This document shows, in pieces, positions 35,208-47,600 of a stretch of 64,000 bases of DNA. The notes beneath the pieces are model-generated. The model was not told where the DNA came from, searched no databases, and was given only the letters and a program-made list of their open reading frames with translations. Position 1 is the stretch's first letter. Every line of letters begins with the position of its first letter. The position numbers and the translations under genes are program-made. This DNA comes from Bipolaris cookei (taxonomy: Eukaryota; Ascomycota; Dothideomycetes; Pleosporales; Pleosporaceae): contig NRSV01000006.1 in NCBI GenBank assembly GCA_002286855.1, positions 62,001-126,000 on the forward strand, written 5' to 3'.

Positions 35208-36736
35208 TTGCCCGCCATGTCTGCATGCTCCTCACAGTTCTCGGTGTCGCCATCCGCGACTCCAGAGATGGTCAGCACACCGGCGACACAAAGCTCTGTA
35301 CTTTTCGACGATGACGTGACAGCCGATCCTTTGGATATTGAGGGCGTCAGCTCTTCCTTCATCATGGTCGTTGGCGGATTGGGCTACATTGGCTCCCATA
35401 CAACACTGGAGCTGCTCAAAGAAGGATACAACGTCCTTGTAATCGACGACCTCAGCAACTCTTACCAAAACGTCCTGACCAGAGTCAAATTCCTTGCAGA
35501 GGAATTCTGCAAGGAACAAAGACAACGGATGCCTGCACTACACTTTCAGCAATTGGATTATCGAAGTCCGCAGATGAAGAGTATACTGGCCAATTACTCT
35601 TCGTATTCCGTCAGCAGCAAACCGGTATCAGCACTAGCCCGTCGCTTCCCGTATACGAATCTTCAGCGGACGGATTCCGGCATCGAAATGGAGACGGATG
35701 ATCGCCAGGAGCCAGTGATTGAGCGTCAATCCCGGATAACGGGTGTTATCCACTTTGCCGCCTACAAATCTGTTGAAGAAAGTATTCGCACGCCACTGAG
35801 GTATTACAGCAACAATGTTTGCGGTCTTGTTGATTTCCTGGGGTTGATCGAGGAATTTGGCATCAAAAACTTTGTCTTCTCGTCCTCGGCTACAGTATAC
35901 GGTGAAGGTGCCAATTGCGGTGTGCCTCTACGCGAGGAGCTATGCGTACATCATCCAGAGACTTTTGTCGACGGTGAGGGACGCGAGCGTCAGATGTTAC
36001 CGGGTGTGTTGGGCCTCACTTCGCCTTACGGACGTTCAAAATTCATGTGCGAGTCCATCCTTGCCGATCTTGCTGTGGCGGATCCGACATGGTCCATCAC
36101 TGCTCTCAGATACTTTAACCCAGTAAGTCAATATTCAAGTCAATTTCCAAACGAGAAAATGCTAACGGAACAAGGTTGGCTGCCATGAATCCGGAATACT
36201 AGGTGAAGATCCACGACAGAAACCAAGCAATCTCATCCCAGTCATTGCCACAGTAATGACAGGAGCCAGGCCGGTGCTGGATATTTTCGGCACCGACTGG
36301 AACACTCCAGATGGAACTGCTGTGCGTGATTTCATCCATGTAGTTGATTTGGCCCGAGGTCATATCGCGGCTTTGGCTGCTTCAGCAGCTGGTCGCACAA
36401 AGGCTCCATTCCGAACCTATAATCTGGGTAAGCCGCATTCTCGCCTACAACCGCCCCTCTAGATCTGGTTGCTGACTCATTCTAGGTACTGGAAACGGAC
36501 ACACGGTTCGTGAAGTGCTTCACAGCCTGGAGGAGGTGTCTCAACGGAAGATCCCAGCACGGGAAGTCGGACGAAGGGCGGGAGATGTTGGTTTTTGTGT
36601 GGCTGAAGTGCAGCGAGCAGAGACGGAGCTGCAGTGGAAGGCTGAGAGGAGTCTCAGGGATTGCGCTGGAGACGTGTGGAACTTCACCAAGGGCCGGTGT
36701 CCCGATGTGCAAGAGGTTGGCAACGCGCAGTGCTAG
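35208..36736 (+). CDS. uge3: UDP-glucose/UDP-N-acetylglucosamine 4-epimerase, Uge3-like
   Basis: Three exons: 35208-36122, 36175-36427, 36486-36736; introns 52 and 58 bp; 472 aa. The Rossmann motif GGLGYIGSHT lies near residues 55-64; then VIHFAAYKSVEESI, FSSSATVYGE (catalytic Ser/Thr region), YGRSK (Tyr274, Lys278: the SDR catalytic pair), ALRYFNPVGCHESGILGEDP, GTAVRDFIHVVDLARGHIAAL and YNLGTGNGHTV. It interconverts UDP-Glc/UDP-Gal and, if like Aspergillus Uge3, UDP-GlcNAc/UDP-GalNAc, supplying both GAG precursors in the cytosol. Compared with the human or yeast enzyme it has an N-terminal extension of about 50 residues, an insertion of about 40 before VIHFAAY and another of about 20 before YGRSK. 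A second ATG at 35217 is an alternative start. Epimerase identity is sure; assignment to Uge3 rests mainly on the neighbours. Confidence 0.9.
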
Positions 36737-38000
36737 TAGGCATGCAGTCCGCGCCTGAGAGCATTCGCATTGGCTTTGGCTAGATTTCGGGATGTTTTTT
36801 GTTCTCCTTTTTCCTTTGTTGGTGAAAAAGTTTTAGCATTAGCAGCGGGCGTTCCTTTCCTTCCGCCAATGAGGCGTTTATTAGGTTTGTACAGATTTAA
36901 ATACAACTGACGTCAAGTTTATATTCGAAGGCGGATCGTATGGCCTCTCAGCACGCAATGTCTGCCTGTGGTGTACTGTATGTGTAACGACGCCACGCCT
37001 TTGTGTAGCGCCGCCAAGGATTGTTGGGAGATTGGGATGGGTCACCTAGCAGCTGTTGTGGCGATTGAGGAAGGGGTTATGGAGGGGATGAGGAGGAAAA
37101 GCAACGGCTGGCAGGCAAGAACGGCGGTTTTGCAGTATCGTCGGCGCACTGCACGTCCCCACCACAAGCAAAAGGAATGAGGATTAGTTTTGGCTGCATG
37201 AAACATAGTGAGCTCAGGTGTGACATGAGCATGTACTATGCGCATACACGGCCACTTCCAGCCAGGCAGCGAGTTGTCTTGTGCCAGACGCTGCCAATGA
37301 GTCGTTTCCGCGAGGAGCCAGCAAGATAGCAAGATGAACGAGATAAGGGCGATGCAGCAATGGGCTGTTTCCAAGATGGATGTGAGGATGTTACTCGCCA
37401 GTGTATATATGTACGAGCATGCAGGTATGCGCAACGGCGAGGAGCCAAGAGCTGGTGGTTGCAGGCACCGTGAGTGATCTGCAATCGGAGCCAATGGTAG
37501 CGCGAGATTATGCGGCCAGCCCGCGACTCAACTGGGGGCAGTACATATGCTCGCCCCCTTTGCGCCCACCTGTGCGAACGAGCGTGGAAGTGGGAGTGGG
37601 AGTGGCCTTGGACGGAACCACAGCGTCGTTGCGTGCCCCTCGTAACAGCTCGGTCAGAGAGAAGAGGGGTTTCTAACGGCGGGCTCAATGGGTAGCAGAT
37701 GGACAACCCTCCGCATGGCCGGAGCCGGGAGAGGGCGGCCGATTGGCCTAGTAGCGGTTCGGGAGTTGATGGCGGGCTCGCAGTGGGTGCGGCTGCTCGG
37801 CGCTAACCCGCAACGGCCGTCACGTGTGGGCCCGTCAACAGTCAAGTCGGTGCTAGCAGCCCGCACCCATTGAACCTCAAACGTCTCTCCATACGCACAG
37901 TCGCGTACTTCTGCTGCTGTGTCGCCTACTCGGACGGTTGCTGCTTCGCTGCGACAACGTAGATCAAAGAGACAAGACGAGTGCGCACAAATCCGCGCCC
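36737..38000. other. Intergenic region between uge3 and the Zn2Cys6 gene
   Basis: 1.26 kb with no credible gene. It holds the uge3 3' flank and the upstream region and probable 5' leader of the regulator. Confidence 0.5.
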
Positions 38001-40305
38001 ATGCCTCCTTCCGCCATGCCCATGTCCACCCACGCGACGGCCGGGCAGTCGTCCTTCTCTGCTGGCGTCGATGACACTATCTGGGCCAACCACCAGCCTT
38101 TCTCCCCGCCCGACTCGGCAGCCTCTCTCTCACCCTCGCTGGGGCTCCATCTGTCGCCTACTACTAGCATTGCTACCCACTCCAACAGTGTCGGGACCAC
38201 CACTCCACCTGCTCAGACGCCTCAGTCGTCCAATGGCAGCAGGGCCGGCTCCAATGCCGGCCTCAAGAGCAGCCAAAAGGCCTCAGCCGGGGACCAAACA
38301 AGAGCCTCGGTCGCCGTCGCCTGCGTCCAGTGTCGGAGCAGGCATTTGAAATGCGACGGTGGAGCCCAGTGTTCCCGATGTAGGACCGACAACGTCGAAT
38401 GTACCTACATCAAGTCACGACGGGGTTGGAAGGGGAAACGCAAGAATAAGGACGACAACGCTGCGCCTGCCGCCCCTCCCATCGCCCATGGTGAGTGCTT
38501 TGTTCTTTTGCGGCTGCCCCATAGTCTTCGCCTCTAACACCACTAGCACTGTCTGCTGCTGAAGTTACCGCTAGCAACGGTCACACGTCCTCACCTGACT
38601 ATTCGTACAATGGCGACGTGAACCAACTCAGCCCGTTGCATGGTCTTGGCGTTCAAGCAGTTGCCCCGCCAGTTGCTCAGCTTAACCTCAACGGCACTGC
38701 TCGCTTGAACCGTTTCGGTCACCATGGACCCGAGACTGCCGTCCAGGCATTCTACCATTTCTTCTACAACTCACATCCCTTTTGCTTACCCGAGCCAAGG
38801 CTACTCGACATCTTCAAGGACCGCCGGGCTCCTCTTTTGGAATATGCCGTCCAATTTATTGGCTCAAGCTTCCTGCCTGCTGTTCCTACCGCCATGTACC
38901 AGGAAGCACTAGACCGCCAGATCAACACTGGCAACTACTCAAGAGACGGATGGTCGGTGCAGGCAATGCTGCTTTTTGCCATTGGTCTCCATGCGCACAA
39001 CCAAGTCCCCCGAGCCGCACAAGTCTTTACCATGGCCCAGGACCTGACGCTAGAAATTGGTCTTAACCGTATCGAGTTTGCTTTGATGAATGGCGAGAAC
39101 AACCCACAGCTTGAGGAGAGTTGGCGGAGGACGTGGTGGTCCATGTACACAGCCAACGGCATGATGACAGCCGTCAATCCGGGTGTGCAGTTCAGACTAA
39201 AAGATGTACCGACTGACGTCCCGCTTCCTTGCGAGAACATTCAGTACTTCTCAGGCGTAAGTCCAGACCCCTGCACTCCGATCTGACCCTTTCCTTGGCA
39301 ATGCTTGCCTGCTTGGTCATGGGCTACTGCGCTGCTCACTCTTACCGTACATGACCCGCAGCCACCATGCCGTTTTGGACCGCTCTTGTGTATATCAGTA
39401 AGACGAAAAGTGACTAATAATGCTCCCAGCAAATACCCTTCCCGTCAACTCTACAAGACTATGACGACTCGGCCTTCCTGCCGTCGTTGGCCACCTTTAG
39501 TTCCTTCACCTACCTCATCGATGCCATACGAATCCTAGGCAAAGTCTTTGAATGTGCACGTCTCGACTCGACATTTGAATACCATGCCGTCGACGTTGTT
39601 GACCAGTTCCTGTGCAACTGGCGGCTGCACCTTCCCCAGTCGAAAATGGACATTGTGAACAATGACGGCCACATCGACGAGGTGCTATTCCAAGCGCACA
39701 TGGTCAATGCAGGCAGCACAATCATGCTACACCGGCCGCGAAGCAACCTGGGATTTGGAAGAGTCGAAGGCGTCAACATTTGCGTGCAACCAGGACAAGT
39801 CTTGCTACCGACGCAGACGCGCGAAATTCACACAGCCAAGTGTCTCACATCGGCCGAAAACATTTCTTCACTCATCCGTCTACCCGGCAACCTACTCTAC
39901 CACACGCCATTCTTCACCTGCGTCGTCGTCATGGCATCGGTAGTCCATCTCTCCTATTGGTCTTTCCTCGTCCCCGACGGCCAAGATGACATCATCAAGC
40001 AATCGATCCGTCTGGACGTGGGTACCCTGCAACAATACTCCAACACATGGCCCATTGCCAGTGTGGTGCTCGGCCAAGTCAGAGGTGTAGCGCATACGCT
40101 ATTTAACAGCAAAAAGGCCATGGGTATCCATTTGTGGAGCAATATTGACCAGAACGATATCATTCGCAATGTCATTGAGGAAGGAAGTCATGTCCCGCAA
40201 CAGCAGTATGCGCAGCTGATTGCTCCGTAAGTTTCCCCTTTTTTCTGTTTCAGTACCTGCAAACAAACGTGCCACTAACTTTACTACAGCATGTTGAAGT
40301 CGTAA
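38001..40305 (+). CDS. Zn2Cys6 fungal transcription factor
   Basis: Four exons: 38001-38490, 38547-39256, 39430-40226, 40290-40305; introns 56, 173 and 63 bp; 670 aa. The last exon codes only the end (P-MLKS-stop). A Ser/Pro/Thr-rich N-terminus is followed by a binuclear cluster at about residues 108-135, CVQCRSRHLKCDGGAQCSRC followed by RTDNVEC (six cysteines, spacing 2-6-5-2-6), then a basic stretch SRRGWKGKRKNK. The middle has the alpha-helical fungal_trans regulatory domain (FYHFFYNSHPFCLPEP, DRQINTGNYSRDGWSVQAMLLFAIGLHAHNQ, ESWRRTWWSMYTANGM). It acts in the nucleus as a sequence-specific regulator; targets are unknown. It lies 1.3 kb downstream of uge3 in the same direction, so a link to GAG control is possible but unproven. 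An in-frame ATG at 37938 would add 21 residues. Confidence 0.88.
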
Positions 40306-41334
40306 ACGAGTCTCGCACTGCCCTAAATGTCCTCATGACCTTTTTATCCCATCGCTTTCGCCAATGCACATTCTTCCACGCAAGCGCCATGAACAATGCC
40401 ATCACCAATGTATTTATTCCTCATACTTTCTTTTCAGTCTTACATCAGACTTCCTTTCCATCTCTCACCCTCTTCTTCTGGGTCTTTTTCTGTTATTTCG
40501 TATTTCAGTCTTGCATAACGAATAACCAATGTTTGATATACTAAGTTTTTTTCCCTCTCCTTTTGTCCATTTTCTTGAGTCTATATTGGCGTATTGGTTG
40601 TTTCGGGCTTATGAGTATATGGGTTTTCACCCAGGGGTAGTTTGGCTAATGGGCGCGGAACATGTGAGAAGTTGCTATTGCCAAAGTGGCCAAAATGAAC
40701 AGAAAGGAGGGAAATAGAGTTGAAGATAAAAGAATGTTTTGAATAACATGAGCATCTGACGATACATGCAGTCAAACGTGAACGTGAGCAGTTTGAACTA
40801 TCAAGTGCGGCAGGTAGCAGCGAGAGTAGGAAGAACACTGCGTAGCGTCACCCTGTTGGTCGTGACTTCTTTTTTTTCTTGCTTGTTTGTTTCGTGTAAT
40901 TCCGAGTATCTATTCCAGGAAAATATCAGCAGTGCTTCAAAAAGCAACAGCAACAGTCTAATTTAAAGATTTTACTCTTGCATCGACAGGCAGGGCTCAT
41001 ATTGATAGTAGTTTTTTTTCCTCTGCCTCTCGAAACCCTTGGGGAAGGAAAAAAAAGGATGCCTATCAGAACTTGATCATGGCTTTGTTCAAAGTCAAAC
41101 ATGCGCATTCAACATGCAAATGGTCTAGAGTTTACTTATTCGTCGAAACGCCGGCTAATCCAGCGCCTCATGTGATCATATTCTGCAGAATCCTCGTCCC
41201 AATCCTCCGTCTTCACTAACAATATTGGAAGCTCCTGGGGCTGCAAATTGTGCAGCTCCAATTCTCATATTCCCATTCGATTCGTGTACCCATTACACTC
41301 CTAGCCGTAGCCAGGAGCAAGCTCATGCCCATAT
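40306..41334. other. Intergenic region between convergent genes
   Basis: About 1 kb between the 3' ends of the Zn2Cys6 gene and the Ran gene. It is T/A-rich with runs of T, suitable for two 3' UTRs. No gene was seen. Confidence 0.5.
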
Positions 41335-42228
41335 CTACAAGTCGGCATCATCCTCATCAGGCAGAGGCATCTGGGCGGCATTTTCCATCTCCTGTCGGTA
41401 CTGCTCAAGAACAGCCTGGTCGACCGTAACCTCGGGGGGCGCAAGAGCGGGAGCGGCGACAAAGTCCAAAGACTGGTTGCCGACAAGTTTCCTGGCGAGC
41501 CAGAGGAAAGGCTTCTCGAAGTTATAGTTGGACTTGGCCGAAATGTCGTAGTACTGGAGGTTCTTCTTTCGGTGGAAGGTGATGGACTTTGCCTTGACCT
41601 TGCGCTCCTTGACGTCGACCTTGTTGCCGGTCAGGACGATGGGGATATTTTCGCAGACACGGACCAAGTCACCTGATGGATTGTTAGTTATCGTGTTTAG
41701 TGCAATGGATTAGTTGCAAAACGTACGGTGCCAGTTAGGGACGTTCTTGTATGTGATACGCGAGGTCACGTCAAACATAATGATACCGCATTGGCCGTTG
41801 ATGTAGTATCCGTCACGAAGACCACCGAACTTCTCCTGGCCTGCAGTGTCCCAAACATCGAACTGGATCGGGCCAAGGTTCTGTTTTTTTTTGCGTCGTC
41901 AGTAGGGCGCATGGCGCGGATATGGCATCGGACAACGTACGGTGGTGAAAGCGAGCGGGTGAACTTCGACACCGAGCGTCGCAATGTACTTCTTCTCGAA
42001 CTCTCCGGTCAAATGGCGCTTGACGAAGGTGGTCTGGGGGCAGGGCTGTCAGTAAACGTGCCATGACTAGGTGGTATGCAAGTCTTGTTGACTGCGCATC
42101 CGCCTCAATGGGCGGGCTGCTATTGTAACGGGATGGAAAATGGGACGACATACCTTTCCAGTACCACCGTCACCGACAAGCACGAGCTTGAAGGTCGGGC
42201 AGCTGGGTTGGGCGGCAGTCTCGGCCAT
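41335..42228 (-). CDS. gsp1: Ran small GTPase (Gsp1/Spi1 orthologue)
   Basis: Four exons: 42228-42154, 42033-41941, 41880-41727, 41672-41335; introns 120, 60 and 54 bp; 219 aa, close to the usual 216. All G motifs are present: P-loop GDGGTGKTTF (split by intron 1 after GK), switch I around [28 protein letters not shown] (G3), [11 protein letters not shown] (G4) and [20 protein letters not shown] (G5), with the acidic C-tail DEDDADL that marks Ran. No C-terminal CaaX cysteine, as expected. It powers nuclear import and export and spindle and envelope assembly through RCC1 and RanGAP. Confidence 0.97.
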
Positions 42229-42970
42229 GGTGTAGTTTGTTGTGGCGAGGGGGAAGTGTGGACGAGACGAGATGCGCAGAGACTGTGGGAGCAAAAAGTG
42301 TTAGTTGGAGTCGCACGAGGCCGATGAGCAAAAAGCAGGTCGTGGTGCAGGCTTACGTTGGGCTAAAGAGTGGGGAATGGTGCAGGCGTGTGAAGTGACT
42401 TTCCAGAGGGGCAAGAAGAGGTTTTGTTGTGCAAGCTCAAGTGTTGGCCCGCCCCGGGCGGTGTGGATCTCTTGGCGCGCCCTCACCATCTGCAATTTTG
42501 ACCTCGCAGGCACAAGGCAGCCCTCTAGGCCGCCACAGGCTCCCTTTGTCTTTGAAATCAAACGGCCCGGGGAACTGTTGGCCATGCAGCCGGAACCTGT
42601 TTGACTGATATATTGATCGATTGATCGATTGATGGTCTGATTTGCTTGGCCTGGCCCCAAGGGCAGAAAACACCGGCTATGGTGCTGTTGCAATGCTTGT
42701 TGGCCCAAGCCCAGTGCGCCACGCAGCAAGCGCTGGCGTGCCGTTGCGACTACTACTCACCCTCCACTAGCCACCATCCACTGCGACCAGCAAACCGTGT
42801 CCGGCCACCCAACCCACGACGCGCCCCTGGACGTTCATGGACTAGATGGATGCGCTTTGTACCCTGCGTCTGATAGATGTATCTGCTCTGCTGTCCCTGC
42901 TGTATCTACGGTAGAGCCCAAATGCCCCTGACGTCATTCCCAGCCATCCTCACGCCTCTCGCCTCTCGCC
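42229..42970. other. Upstream region of the Ran gene
   Basis: About 740 bp between the Ran start and the end of the Nas2-like gene, same orientation. It contains a short GATT/GATC repeat (about 42606-42633). No gene was seen. Confidence 0.5.
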
Positions 42971-43815
42971 TCACATGGGCAGCAAGTGGCAGCCCAGCAG
43001 CCCTCGGCCGCCCCAATTCCTTCGCGGGGTGAGTTGCATTTGCACACTCTCTGCGGGGCCGCCCAAGACATTTGGTCGCAACGCCTTCACGGTAATGGGC
43101 ACCTGCAACACGTCAGTCTTGCTCGCACGACAATCGGTAGCATGCCAAGTACCCCTTCGTTCTGCGAAACCGCCTCTGCCACCCGCGATAGTCTCTCGTG
43201 GTTTGTCCAGTCAACCCAGCCAAACTTGGTTATGGTGTCGCCCGCCCTTAGCCCTGCTGTCTCGGCCGGACTGCCCGCCACCACGCTATTGACCTTTGCA
43301 AAGGGTGCCTCGAGAGTCGCAGGCGGTGCGTTGACTTCTGGTTGCGTCTGGGTCGCCGCTGCCAGGTTGTTTGCCTGCTCTGCCAGGCGTGCGTGGTATT
43401 CGTGGAGGCCCTTTTCGATGCGTGACATGAGGTCCTTGTAGTCGTTCTTAAGCCATATGATGCGCGCCCGCGTCGTCCGTACTGGAGGCAGGTCAGCGAT
43501 GAAATTACTATTAGCACGGCGCGCGTAGCCTACTCTGAGCGACGTCAATGTCACTACGCGGAAAGCCATCGAGCGTCGTTAGGCCGGTACTCATGCGAAC
43601 GCCATGCTGCAAGCAACGATCAGATGATGACTAGGCGGCGACGTGCTTCTCGTGCGTACCGAATCCAGCACCTGCCCTAGAGCCTTGAGTTCTGCTTCGA
43701 CGCGATCTTTTTCTGCAATGAGCTCTTGCAGCGACAACTGCTCCTTGTGTATTCCATTAGAATGGCCCGACGAGGTTGGACCCGACGACACCGTGGGCGC
43801 ATGAATATCGTCCAT
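42971..43815 (-). CDS. nas2: 26S proteasome assembly chaperone Nas2/PSMD9
   Basis: Four exons: 43815-43660, 43606-43534, 43481-43153, 43102-42971; introns 53, 52 and 50 bp; 229 aa. The N-terminal helical part (LSLQELIAEKDRVEAELKALGQVLDS) and the Nas2_N block GVRMSTGLTTLDGFPRSDIDVAQIRTTRARI are followed by a coiled stretch and a PDZ domain (PFAKVNSVVAGSPAETAGLRAGDTITKFGWVDWTN) ending in RRNWGGRGLLGCHLLPM. The last exon is essential: without splicing intron 3 the frame stops early. Nas2 binds the C-terminus of Rpt5 and escorts the Rpt4-Rpt5 module during assembly of the proteasome base, then is released. Confidence 0.95.
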
Positions 43816-44638
43816 GATAGCTGGCTGTTGGCTGCGAGCTGGGGCGCTTTGATGCTGGAAATTCGTCTGGCGCCCTCTGCCACTAATGTTCTGCTACTAG
43901 TCGGCACGTAGAGTAGTACTTGCAGACAAAGTGGGGAGGAGAGGGGTGCTCAGGGTGCGGGGCAGCGGCAGCCACAGCCACGGACTCCATGTCCGCTATC
44001 ACCATGGCGCCTCTTCCACCCTCACGCAGTCCGTGGGCCAGCCTGCAAAGCCCCGTCACGTGCACATCATCTGCACCCACTGCACCCGGCATGCAACATG
44101 CTACTACGTGAGACAGCACAGCGTGCACAGAGGCAGCCACACGAGCCGGGGCCACAGCAGCCCGCGGTGGAATGGGTGCCAGCAGCTCAGCGTGCCACTC
44201 GTGCCCGTCGCCCGTCGCCCGTCGCTCTTACCGTCATGATGCTTTTGCAACTCCTCCCACACAGGCGAAAAGCAACGAGGCCAGCCCGCTAGTCGCATGT
44301 CGAAACGTGGTCCACTACGCGTCCCCCAGCGGTGTCTGTCCATGGCTCCCACCTTCCTGCCTCTCCAACTCGCCATACCTGCTCATGAGATCGTCGCTTG
44401 CTCATAAGACCCTCGCCTGCTTCGGCCTCACCCATGTGCACCTACCTTTCCAGCCTGCCTCCTCGCGTTTCTCATACAGTGGTTGTTTCCAGCATGCTTG
44501 GGCTAGCTGTCTGGCCTCTTTGCTCCTCACTTGTCTCTCCCCAGACCACCGTCGTTGGATGCAGTAGTTCTTATCTCATGCTGCTTCAACCCTCCATGCG
44601 CCCCTTGTCACAGTGCCAACCACTACAACGCTGTTGAG
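43816..44638. promoter_or_regulatory. Divergent promoter region between nas2 and the RhoGEF gene
   Basis: About 820 bp between two divergent start codons, pyrimidine-rich on the plus strand toward the RhoGEF start. A frame continuous with the RhoGEF begins at 44531 but reads like leader sequence. No other gene was seen. Confidence 0.45.
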
Positions 44639-47600
44639 ATGGCCTATGTGCTATCGCTCCGTCATCAGAGCCCCCTCAAGCGTTCCTTTAGCGATAACCC
44701 ATATCCACATTCCTGCTCGCCTTTTGACGACACTCTCCATGCACCACTGACCCATGCCACGCTTCGCAACGGCTCCGTCCGTTCTTTCTACTCCCTGAGA
44801 GACAATAGAGCCGTTGATCGAGCCCATGCCAATGAGAATACGCCACCTCTGACCTCCCAGTCACTGCTCGACCTAGCTTCTGAGAAGAAGATTTTTCCAG
44901 TTACCACTGCACGTGTTATCGATGAGCCACGGAAGCGGAGCTGCGGCCACGATCGACCGCCGCCATCCTTCTGCCAGCCAGAACTGCCGTCTCCCTCAGG
45001 CGGAGAGGATTGCTACAAGTGGCAACATGTAGCAGAGTCCTGTTCGGAATATGAACCCGCGGATGGAGAAGGTATGGACCTTGATGAGGACAATTCCGAT
45101 GAGAACAATACACATGCGAACAACTTTACCGAGACACATCTGTTCAACTTGTACGAAGCCATTCACGTGCCATTACCCACTGACCAATCTCCTGACGACA
45201 CTGGAAGCGAAACGCACGAGCAGTATCATGCAGCGCCAACCATCTCTCGGGCTTCTTCGCAGCCATTCCGGCGGTGGATGAGTACCCTAAAGCGTCGGCA
45301 TGCCCAGCGGTGGAAAGAGGAGATCGTCGACCTACCGCGCTTGTCCATTGACACAATCAACACCATGTCAGTTGTTTCGCAGCCGCTCGGACGCATCCCC
45401 GAGTCTACACGGCGGGCAAACGGCTCCTTAACCTCCTCGATGGAATATGTAACCGCGATGAAGTCTACTTCGATAACAGTTGGAAGTACAAGTATCGCTC
45501 CTCGCTCCGATGTTGGCCTGCCGACTAGGGTTCGTTTGGGCAACAGAAGCAGCAACCTCTCTGAAGCTCGCCGATCACTCGACAGCCACCGTGGCGCGCT
45601 AGGACCTATGCTGGACGAGAGCGCCTGGCTCCGAGCGCTGCAACGCCGTAAAGTTGTCGAGGAACTGATTTCTTCGGAAGAGAGCTACATTGCAGATATC
45701 AAAGTTCTAATCAACGTGTGTAGTTTCCCAACTGACATGACTCGGGCTGTCCACTAACCTATTCAGGATTACTTTATGATTCTCATTGCCCTCCCCACTC
45801 TACCAGGACACACCAAATCATCTATACAACAAAACCTATTCCAGATTCTACAACTTCACGAGGATCTGCTTGCAGAGCTTCATCAGGTCGTCCCCCATGC
45901 CGACCTTACAAAGAGTGCGAACCAGGAAGCACTCCCTGCAACAAAAGCCAAGCACATTCGCTTCAACAGCGCGGACGTCACTCCAGGTCACCTTGCTGAC
46001 CACAGAGCCACTCGACGGCTCAGACACTCATTAGAGATAGGAAGATCTCTGGAATGTAGATCACGTGGACTGGCAACGGATACTGAAACGGCTGGGAATA
46101 TCGCCAAGATCTTCAACAATCATGTTCGCTATTCTTCCGAAAACTGAAAAAGCCAAGCTGACAAAGTCTAGATGAAACGATTCTTCACCTATGAAGAGTA
46201 CGGTGCCCACTGGACGACCATGTCTCAGGACCTGACTTCCATATGCAAGGGCCTGCATGGCTGGCAAGAGTACGAAAGAGGCGTCGAAGCTTTGCAAAAA
46301 GTGATTGCTTCGCAGAATAACCGCGAAGCTGGCAGCAGAAAGGCGCTGAGCTTCTCGGATCTCCTCATCAAGCCCATTCAAAGAGTCTGCAAATACCCAC
46401 TCCTCTTCGACGACTTGTGTCGCCATACCCCCGTTTATGACGATCCGGAGGCGCATGCCGAACTTGAGAAGGCTCTCTTTCGTCTACAGGAAACGATCCG
46501 CGAAGTGAACAAAGCCAAGGACGATCCTCAAACTCGAAAACTGATTGAAATCACCTGGCAGCTGCAAGACCGGCTCACGTTCCAAGAACACAAGATTTCC
46601 AGAGCCCTCGTCTTTCGCATGCTCGGCCATGTGCTGCTTTGTGGTGTCCTACATGTGGCATATCAGACGCCCGATCGCATCAAAGGATCCTACATGGTGT
46701 GTGTGCTGTATAAATCATGTCTGGTGCTTGCAACAGCAAGCAGATTCCATACCCTTTACACTGTTGTCGCCTCGATTGCTCTTGCCAATGCAAGCATTGA
46801 AGATGCTGACAATGGTCGTGGGATGCAATGTCATACCGCACCGCACACATGGAAATTGGTGTTCGAGCATGGCCATCGCCTACACGAAATGATCTTGACC
46901 GCGTGCTCTTCTGTAGAAGAAGAAGTATGGAAAATTCAGCTTCGTGAGCGCATTGTTTACGAGACGCACGACTTTGTCGAAGGCCAATCCACCATGCAAG
47001 ACATGTTCACATCCATAACCCTGGACCTTAAGTCCCTTGGCCCTGTTTTTGGCCATGCGAACAGCTTGGTGCGACGCATGTCGGTTCATCGAGCGGCGAC
47101 CTTGGGAGCGAAGACAAATACGAACCAGGTCATCATCAAGAATACTCAGGCTCAGAAATTTCCCGATTCTTCTCCACCGCTGTCCCCTGGTATAGTTGCG
47201 AGATCGCAATCGCACCTATCCCCAAATCACATTCCCACACTAGTACCAAGACGAGCCGAGCGTATTCGCCTCGAACATATCTTGGAAGATGTATGGACAA
47301 AGGATGCTTTGCCATTCCCGGGTATGTCAAATCGGCGAATGGAGAACCAAATTAGAGCATCGGCCAACTCAGTCATGCGGAAACTGAGCATGGCAAGCAT
47401 TGCCAGTAACTTCTCGCGTCGCTCACCCAGTCTTTCGAATACGAGTAACTCAAAATCAGATGATTCGTCCAAGGGCCGAGTTTGTAAGGCGTCTCATGGT
47501 GCCGTACGGTCTCATTCAGCAGCTGAGCGACGACCAGTGCCAGCTGTTGTAGACTTCCACAGCGCCCCCGCCGCATTCTTACCAACTGACTTTGAAGTGG

